Positions 60,940-64,000 of a stretch of DNA of 64,000 bases are shown here, one piece after another (the first letter of the stretch is position 1; every line of letters begins with the position of its first letter). Source of the stretch: Phocaeicola barnesiae DSM 18169 = JCM 13652 (GTDB lineage: Bacteria > Bacteroidota > Bacteroidia > Bacteroidales > Bacteroidaceae); NCBI RefSeq assembly GCF_000374585.1, contig NZ_KB894648.1:134171-198170 (forward strand), given 5' to 3'. The translations under genes and the position numbers were made by a program. The notes beneath the pieces are model-generated. The model ran no database searches and was not told the DNA's origin. It saw only the letters and a list, made by a program, of their open reading frames with translations.

Positions 60940-61353
60940 ATGGAACCAAGAAATGTAAAACAGGTTATCGTCATGCGTAAGGACCTGAATATGCGCAAAG
61001 GAAAGATGATAGCCCAAGGAGCCCATGCGTCGGTCGACGCGTTGCTTTCGCTTTTTTCGGAGCGGGAAGAGTCGGGAAAGACCACGTATACCCTGACCTA
61101 CGGTGAAGATTCTCCGCTGGCCGAATGGTTGGGAGGCATGTATGCCAAAATCTGTGTGTATGTGAACTCGGAAGAAGAGTTGATGGGAATTTATGAACGT
61201 ATCTGTCGGGAGAATCCTGAGATTCCTGTAGCCCTTATCGAAGATGCCGGACTGACGGAGTTTCACGGTGTTCCTACCAAAACCTGTCTGGGAATCGGTC
61301 CCTGGTGGTCGGAAGAAATCGACCATTTCACCGGTGACTTGAAATTGTTATAA
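60940..61353 (+). CDS. Peptidyl-tRNA hydrolase, archaeal/eukaryotic type (PTH2)
   Basis: A 137-residue protein with the PTH2 signatures KGKMIAQGAHASVDALL and EDAGLTEFHGVPTKTCLGIG. PTH2 frees tRNA from stalled peptidyl-tRNA; it is unrelated to the bacterial Pth1 fold. It starts 87 bp after hisS, behind the terminator, so its promoter must overlap the terminator or depend on read-through. A Pth1 gene is not in the window. Confidence 0.88.
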   Translation: MEPRNVKQVIVMRKDLNMRKGKMIAQGAHASVDALLSLFSEREESGKTTYTLTYGEDSPLAEWLGGMYAKICVYVNSEEELMGIYERICRENPEIPVALIEDAGLTEFHGVPTKTCLGIGPWWSEEIDHFTGDLKLL

Positions 61354-61445
61354 CTCTTACATCGGATTGTTATCAGTCCGTTGTGAACCTGTAATATGAA
61401 TCCGCTTCTTTTGTATCAGATAAGAAAAATTATTGAACTGAGATT

Positions 61446-62255
61446 ATGGATTCTAGACCTTATTATCGGACAATTGTTCTGTCGGATATTCATTTGGGTA
61501 CTGCCTACTCGAAGGTAACCGAGGTAAGTGACTTTCTGAGTGGCGTGAATTGTGACCGTCTCATCCTGAACGGAGATATCATAGACGGGTGGCACCTGCA
61601 GAAATCGGGGGTAAAGAAATGGAAGTCTGAACATACCCGCTTCTTCAAGATTCTCATGAAAATGATGGAGAATTGCGGAACTGAGGTGATTTATGTCCGT
61701 GGAAATCATGATGATTTCCTGGATAACCTGGTTCCTTTGCAATTCGGTGGTATACAGATAGTCCATTCGTACGTGCTGGATAGCGGGAATAAGCGCTATT
61801 TTGTGACTCACGGTGATGTATTCGACAAGATAACTTCCGGTATGAAGTGGTTGGCTAAGTTGGGTGATGTGGGTTATACCCTTCTGCTCAAGTTGAACGG
61901 TTTCTATAACCGCTATCGGGCTCGTTGGGGAAAACCGTACTATTCGTTATCGCAGGTCGTTAAGCAGAAGGTGAAACGGGCGGTATCGTATATCTCTGAT
62001 TTCGAGTCGGTCCTTGCCGGATTTGCCCGCGACCGTGGATGTGACGGTGTGATTTGTGGTCATATTCATCATCCGGAAAACCGGATGGTAGAAGGTATCC
62101 ATTACCTGAATTCCGGCGATTGGGTAGAAACCTTGTCGGCCTTGACCGAAGATGCCGAAGGACAATGGAACGTTGTCTATTATACAGACTGGATGCTGGC
62201 TTCCGGTCGGAACGAAGAATCGCATGTCTTACCCATTATCCCTGTAGCCTCATGA
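61446..62255 (+). CDS. LpxH-like metallophosphoesterase
   Basis: A 269-residue calcineurin-like phosphoesterase with all five metal-site blocks: LSDIHLG, LNGDIIDGW, VRGNHDD, THGDVFD and CGHIHHPE. This group includes UDP-2,3-diacylglucosamine diphosphatase (lipid A synthesis) and relatives with less certain substrates; the loop sequence does not settle which. No signal peptide. Its stop overlaps the following glycosyltransferase ATG by 4 bp, so the two probably act on the same lipid or glycan. Confidence 0.85.
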   Translation: MDSRPYYRTIVLSDIHLGTAYSKVTEVSDFLSGVNCDRLILNGDIIDGWHLQKSGVKKWKSEHTRFFKILMKMMENCGTEVIYVRGNHDDFLDNLVPLQFGGIQIVHSYVLDSGNKRYFVTHGDVFDKITSGMKWLAKLGDVGYTLLLKLNGFYNRYRARWGKPYYSLSQVVKQKVKRAVSYISDFESVLAGFARDRGCDGVICGHIHHPENRMVEGIHYLNSGDWVETLSALTEDAEGQWNVVYYTDWMLASGRNEESHVLPIIPVAS

Positions 62256-63370
62256 AATTCCTGTTTATCGTTCAAGGGGAGGGAAGGGGACATCTGACCC
62301 AGGCCATTACCCTGGAAAGTATTCTTCGCCGTTCGGGACATGAAGTAGTGGAAGTGTTGGTGGGTAAGAGCGAATCCCGTCGTTTACCCGGTTTCTTCAA
62401 CCGGAGTATCCAGGCTCCTATCAAGCAGTTTGTAAGTCCTAATTTCTTACCCACGCACAACAACAAACGGGTGAATCTGACCCGAAGTGTCCTTTATAAT
62501 TTGATGAAACTACCCACGTATGCCGAGAGTATCCGTTTCATCTACCGGCGTATCTGTGAGACCAAAGCCGATATGGTCATCAATTTTTATGAATTACTGA
62601 CGGGTCTGACTTATTTTTTCTATCGTCCTTCTGTCCCTCATATCTGTATCGGGCATCAGTATTTGTTTCTACATAAGGATTTCAAGCTTCCTCAGGCTTT
62701 CCGGAAGAAATTGCTCTGCCTGAATTTCTTTTCCCGCCTGACCGCCTTGGGAGCTTCCGAACACCTGGCTCTTTCATTCCGTTCGATGCCGGACGATTCG
62801 ACTAACCGCATCCGGGTGGTTCCTCCGTTGTTGAGGCGTGATGTATTTCAGGTAGAGCCTGTGGCTGGCAATTATATCCATGGCTATCTGTTGAATTCCG
62901 GTTTTTCGGAGAGTGTACTCCAGTGGCACAAGGCTTGTCCGGAAGTTCCTTTACGTTTCTTCTGGGACCGCTGGCAGGAACCGGCGGTCAAACAGGTGGA
63001 CGATACTTTGAGCTTCTATCAATTGGATGATGTAGAGTTCCTGCGCCAGATGGCAGGTTGCAAGGCATACGCCAGTACGGCCGGTTTCGAATCGGTGTGT
63101 GAAGCCTTGTATCTGGGTAAACCGATATTGATGGTGCCCGCCCACATCGAACAGGAATGCAATGCGTATGATGCGATGCAGAGTCGTGCCGGAATCGTGG
63201 ATGATAAATTCGATTTGGGAAAACTTCTTGGTTTTGCGGAGACATATCAGCGGAACGAAGAGTTTGCCGGATGGGTGGAATCGGCCGAAACCCTTATCCT
63301 GAACGAGTTGGAACGGATGATTCCCGACGATTTCCTGCAACACATGTATCTGGTGGAGGAATATGTTTGA
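62252..63370 (+). CDS. GT-B glycosyltransferase, MJ1255/VC2487-like
   Basis: A 372-residue protein with the start MKFLFIVQGEGRGHLTQAI typical of MurG-like and MJ1255-type glycosyltransferases, and the nucleotide-sugar side in STAGFESVCEALYLGKPILM then VPAHIEQECNAY. No membrane helix is obvious. Donor and acceptor unknown; pairing with an LpxH-like phosphoesterase points to a lipid acceptor. The frame is open from 62054 but the overlap start at 62252 is the natural one. Confidence 0.85.
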   Translation: MKFLFIVQGEGRGHLTQAITLESILRRSGHEVVEVLVGKSESRRLPGFFNRSIQAPIKQFVSPNFLPTHNNKRVNLTRSVLYNLMKLPTYAESIRFIYRRICETKADMVINFYELLTGLTYFFYRPSVPHICIGHQYLFLHKDFKLPQAFRKKLLCLNFFSRLTALGASEHLALSFRSMPDDSTNRIRVVPPLLRRDVFQVEPVAGNYIHGYLLNSGFSESVLQWHKACPEVPLRFFWDRWQEPAVKQVDDTLSFYQLDDVEFLRQMAGCKAYASTAGFESVCEALYLGKPILMVPAHIEQECNAYDAMQSRAGIVDDKFDLGKLLGFAETYQRNEEFAGWVESAETLILNELERMIPDDFLQHMYLVEEYV

Positions 63371-63483
63371 AAACATGTTATCTATTTAAGAATGAGGATA
63401 AAACTACTTTTTTGTAAATTTTCTTGTCGCTGAAACATCATTGTCACACTTATTTCTTTTCTTTGCAGAAAAAGAAGATAAGT

Positions 63484-64000
63484 ATGGCACCAAAGAAAAA
63501 ACAGAATCCGTATTTGGAGCGAGATATCAGTTGGATGTATTTCAATCATCGCATTTTACAGGAAGCTACCCGTCCGCATGTACCTTTGCTGGAACGGATG
63601 GCTTTCTTGGGTATTTATTCGAATAATCTGGATGAATTTTTCCGTGTCCGTATGGCTACGCAAAGCCGGGTGGCGGAGTATACCGACAAGTCGGCGGCCA
63701 AGGAGCGTGAACATGCGAAAAAGCTGATTCGGGAGATCGGTAAAATCAATGCCCGTTATGTGAAGGAATACGAACAAGCCGTACACGATGTTATTGAGGA
63801 ATTCCGTAAGGAGAATGTATTCTTGGTCAATGATACGGAGCTGACACCCGAACAAGGCGAGTTTGTGCGTGCGTATTACCGTGAAAAATTGAATGGATTC
63901 ATCGTTCCGGTCTGGTTCTCAGCCATCAAGTTGCTGGATAGTGAGACCGACGAAAATATCTACCTGGCGGTGAAGGCGGCCAAGGAGAATGGAAAGGCAA
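63484..64000 (+). CDS. ppk1: Polyphosphate kinase 1, N-terminal part, runs off window
   Basis: 172 codons are present. YLERDISWMYFNHRILQEA, then FLGIYSNNLDEFFRVRMATQ, is the N-terminal domain of PPK1, which reversibly makes long-chain polyphosphate from ATP. The catalytic histidines are beyond the right edge. It starts 113 bp after the glycosyltransferase, with a poor match to a -7 box (TTTTCTTTG), so its transcription mode is open. Confidence 0.95.
   Translation, partial: MAPKKKQNPYLERDISWMYFNHRILQEATRPHVPLLERMAFLGIYSNNLDEFFRVRMATQSRVAEYTDKSAAKEREHAKKLIREIGKINARYVKEYEQAVHDVIEEFRKENVFLVNDTELTPEQGEFVRAYYREKLNGFIVPVWFSAIKLLDSETDENIYLAVKAAKENGKA

Noticed and set aside
1-64000. tRNA, rRNA, insertion sequences, prophage or integrated element
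   Set aside because: No cloverleaf with a conserved T-loop, no rRNA sequence, no transposase, integrase or phage structural gene was seen on either strand; gene content is ordinary chromosomal.

Overview
The window looks like the chromosome of a gut Bacteroidales member, most likely Bacteroidaceae (Bacteroides or Phocaeicola; species not claimed). The grounds are a SusC/SusD pair, a GH92 lipoprotein, a GSCFA protein, a MurF-Alr fusion, a NuoCD fusion in an 11-gene nuo operon with no nuoEFG, and many upstream regions with the Bacteroidetes promoter pattern TTG-N19/20-TAnnTTTG. Ribosome binding sites of the Shine-Dalgarno type are not evident. No tRNA, rRNA, insertion sequence, phage or CRISPR array was seen.

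Layout. 1-742: 5' part of a GH92 alpha-mannosidase lipoprotein, leftward. 844-1812: mannose-6-phosphate isomerase. 2005-12105: nuoA-B-CD-H-I-J-K-L-M-N, transcribed leftward and closed by a strong terminator at 1924-1977. 12226-16005: a small secreted protein, trkA and dxs, leftward. 16099-19526: GSCFA protein and murF-alr, rightward from a symmetric divergent promoter region. 19623-23992: SusD and SusC, leftward, from their own promoter. 24266-30880: a six-gene leftward operon, cysQ - SLC13 permease - cysC - cysD - cysN - sulfotransferase, which makes PAPS and spends it on sulfonation. 31211-32869: APC amino acid permease. 32966-38409: RND efflux system (adaptor, pump, TolC-type channel), preceded by a five-unit 22-bp repeat array. 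38880-42672: M28 peptidase, rsgA, frr and an unknown membrane protein. 43006-49520: small housekeeping units (histidine phosphatase, pyrH, yraN-birA-MATE, a small basic protein with tadA, psd-pssA-DUF4834). 49825-56107: dnaE, trxA with an acidic small protein, and an RsmF-like RNA methyltransferase preceded by a second 22-bp array. 56178-64000: topB, a zinc membrane peptidase, hisS, pth2, an LpxH-like phosphoesterase overlapping a glycosyltransferase, and the start of ppk1.

How the genes work together. The nuo genes form a proton-pumping complex without an NADH-oxidising module. The cys cluster has sulfate uptake, ATP sulfurylase, APS kinase and PAP phosphatase but no PAPS reductase or sulfite reductase next to it, so its PAPS is probably for the neighbouring sulfotransferase; this arrangement resembles the Bacteroides sterol sulfotransferase locus. 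MurF-Alr joins making D-alanine to using it. The most unexplained DNA is the pair of 22-bp-period dyad arrays at 38511-38620 and 54519-54628.
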